Shown in pieces: positions 63,214 to 64,000 of a stretch of DNA of 64,000 nucleotides (positions are counted from its first letter, which is position 1; each line of letters begins with the position of its first letter). The DNA lies in the NCBI RefSeq assembly GCF_017873765.1, contig NZ_JAGGKP010000009.1:19054-83053 (forward strand), written 5' to 3'. A model generated the notes under the pieces. The model saw only the letters and a list, made by a program, of their open reading frames with translations. It was not told the origin of the DNA and did not search any database. Source of the stretch: Paenibacillus sediminis (GTDB taxonomy: Bacteria; Bacillota; Bacilli; Paenibacillales; Paenibacillaceae). The translations under genes were made by a program, and so were the position numbers.

Positions 63214-63771
63214 TTATTCGAGCTCTCGGCCTGATCTATACAGAAGCCTGATTATGAATATCATAGCGATAAATAACATAAGCCAAAGAGTAATGAAAAT
63301 GATCATTGTCAGTCCCTGGGGAAGATCCAAATAGAAAGGTAAGGCGATCAGTGAAATTACGGATAAAGTTACGTAAGTATTCAAACTACGCTTTGCAAAT
63401 TGTACAAGATCTTGGTTGTTGTACAAAGTGGCATGCCCGATAATCCCTTTACAAATTCCATAAATCATCACGATATCAAGAATGATTAATAGAAAAGCCC
63501 AGCCGATTTGGACAACAGAAATACTCTGTACAGCGGTGGACATCTCCAAAGAAGAAACAGGCTGAAAGAAAGTTACAATGGAGATCACAATCATAGCCGC
63601 CGCTGCCCACCATGAGATGGTAAAGTGACGATCAATTGTTTTGAGTGTGGATAATCCGATAATAATAAGGACATAACCAAGCACATCGGGCAGTACATCG
63701 AACGTACCGAAGCGAAAATCTAAAACGACAAGCAAAAGTCCCCATAAAATGCTATAGTAAGCATTTCTCAT
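63214..63771 (-). CDS. Multi-pass membrane protein, unknown function
   Basis: 185 residues, five or six helices (YSILWGLLLVVLDFRFG opens, MIIFITLWLMLFIAMIFIIR near the end). No conserved motif or family recognised. ATG 63771 follows AGGAGG. Leftward, 120 bases upstream of the permease; co-transcription possible. Confidence 0.7.
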   Translation of the reverse strand: MRNAYYSILWGLLLVVLDFRFGTFDVLPDVLGYVLIIIGLSTLKTIDRHFTISWWAAAAMIVISIVTFFQPVSSLEMSTAVQSISVVQIGWAFLLIILDIVMIYGICKGIIGHATLYNNQDLVQFAKRSLNTYVTLSVISLIALPFYLDLPQGLTMIIFITLWLMLFIAMIFIIRLLYRSGRELE

Positions 63772-63961
63772 TTAATGCTCCTCCTAGAGAGTACTATTGA
63801 TTTAACCTCGGCTTATGTCATATTGGGTGTATATTGAATTGTTACTGGATATATATGACACGTTATTTTGTACTTGAACTTTAATTGCAGCTTTAATTTC
63901 CATACGGAAGCGTCAATAATTTTGTGTAAATGAAAATATCCTTATCCTGTAGAAAATTGTG

Positions 63962-64000
63962 TTAGTTGTTGTTGGCGAACATCGCTTGGAGTTCTACACG
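63962..64000 (-). CDS. Possible C-terminal end of a gene cut by the window edge
   Basis: Thirteen codons reading RVELQAMFANNN then TAA, running off the right edge. The sequence looks protein-like but is too short to identify. Between 63772 and 63961 I see only A/T-rich intergenic sequence without a gene. Confidence 0.3.
   Translation of the reverse strand, partial: RVELQAMFANNN

Overview
The window reads as chromosome of a low-to-moderate GC, endospore-forming Firmicute, most like the Paenibacillaceae. The evidence is strong AGGAGG ribosome sites, GTG/TTG starts, gsaB-type HemL, FabI, bacilliredoxin, UPF0154, UvsE, an EcsAB pair, an LCP protein, a thioredoxin-type ArsC and the yeaC-yeaD-yebA-guaA gene order of Bacillus. 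No rRNA, tRNA, CRISPR array, prophage or intact insertion sequence was seen.

Layout. 1-5.0 kb: moxR, DUF58, TgpA-like transglutaminase and the start of guaA, all leftward. 5.1-8.4 kb: polysaccharide deacetylase, DedA protein, MFS exporter. 8.4-10.3 kb: a gene graveyard with a decayed marR-like gene, tandem palindromic operators, a diverged direct repeat and a two-gene unit of unknown function. 10.3-24 kb: epimerase, Bcp peroxidase, a three-gene ABC exporter, LCP protein, HemL, GDSL esterase, inositol monophosphatase, TauE, FabI, UvsE, Ddl, amidase. 25-41 kb: aconitase, IclR regulator, hydrolase, a fused superoxide dismutase, FolE, HD-GYP protein, the rnhA-queG-ogt operon, SodA, MutY/AcpS, AraC regulator, NadE, bacilliredoxin. 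41-49 kb: sensor kinase, BaiN-like flavoprotein, MFS-EcsA-EcsB. 49-53 kb: an arsenic island. 53-64 kb: MFS exporter, hydrolase, fRMsr, MerR/TipAS regulator, AAA ATPase, MsrA, a MutS2-like ATPase, a purine-type permease and a membrane protein.

The most interesting system is at 59.4-61.8 kb. A MutS2 relative that keeps its ATPase and KOW-like part but has no Smr nuclease domain sits behind a full attenuator: a consensus promoter, a seven-residue leader peptide with a strong ribosome site, a long hairpin that buries the leader coding sequence, and two intrinsic terminators. This is the layout of antibiotic-inducible ribosome-protection genes, so the gene may be a translation-stress-induced ribosome-rescue factor. 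This is inference.

The second point of interest is the arsenic island. A truncated N-terminal arm of a CC-motif ArsR lies between two copies of one operator, followed by a DUF318 permease, two tiny cysteine-rich proteins, and then a separately controlled arsR-arsB-arsC.

Several linked themes recur: oxidative and metal stress (two SODs, Bcp, bacilliredoxin, MsrA, fRMsr, ars genes), cell-envelope work (LCP, Ddl, deacetylase, amidase), and DNA/RNA maintenance (UvsE, Ogt, MutY, QueG, RNase HI).
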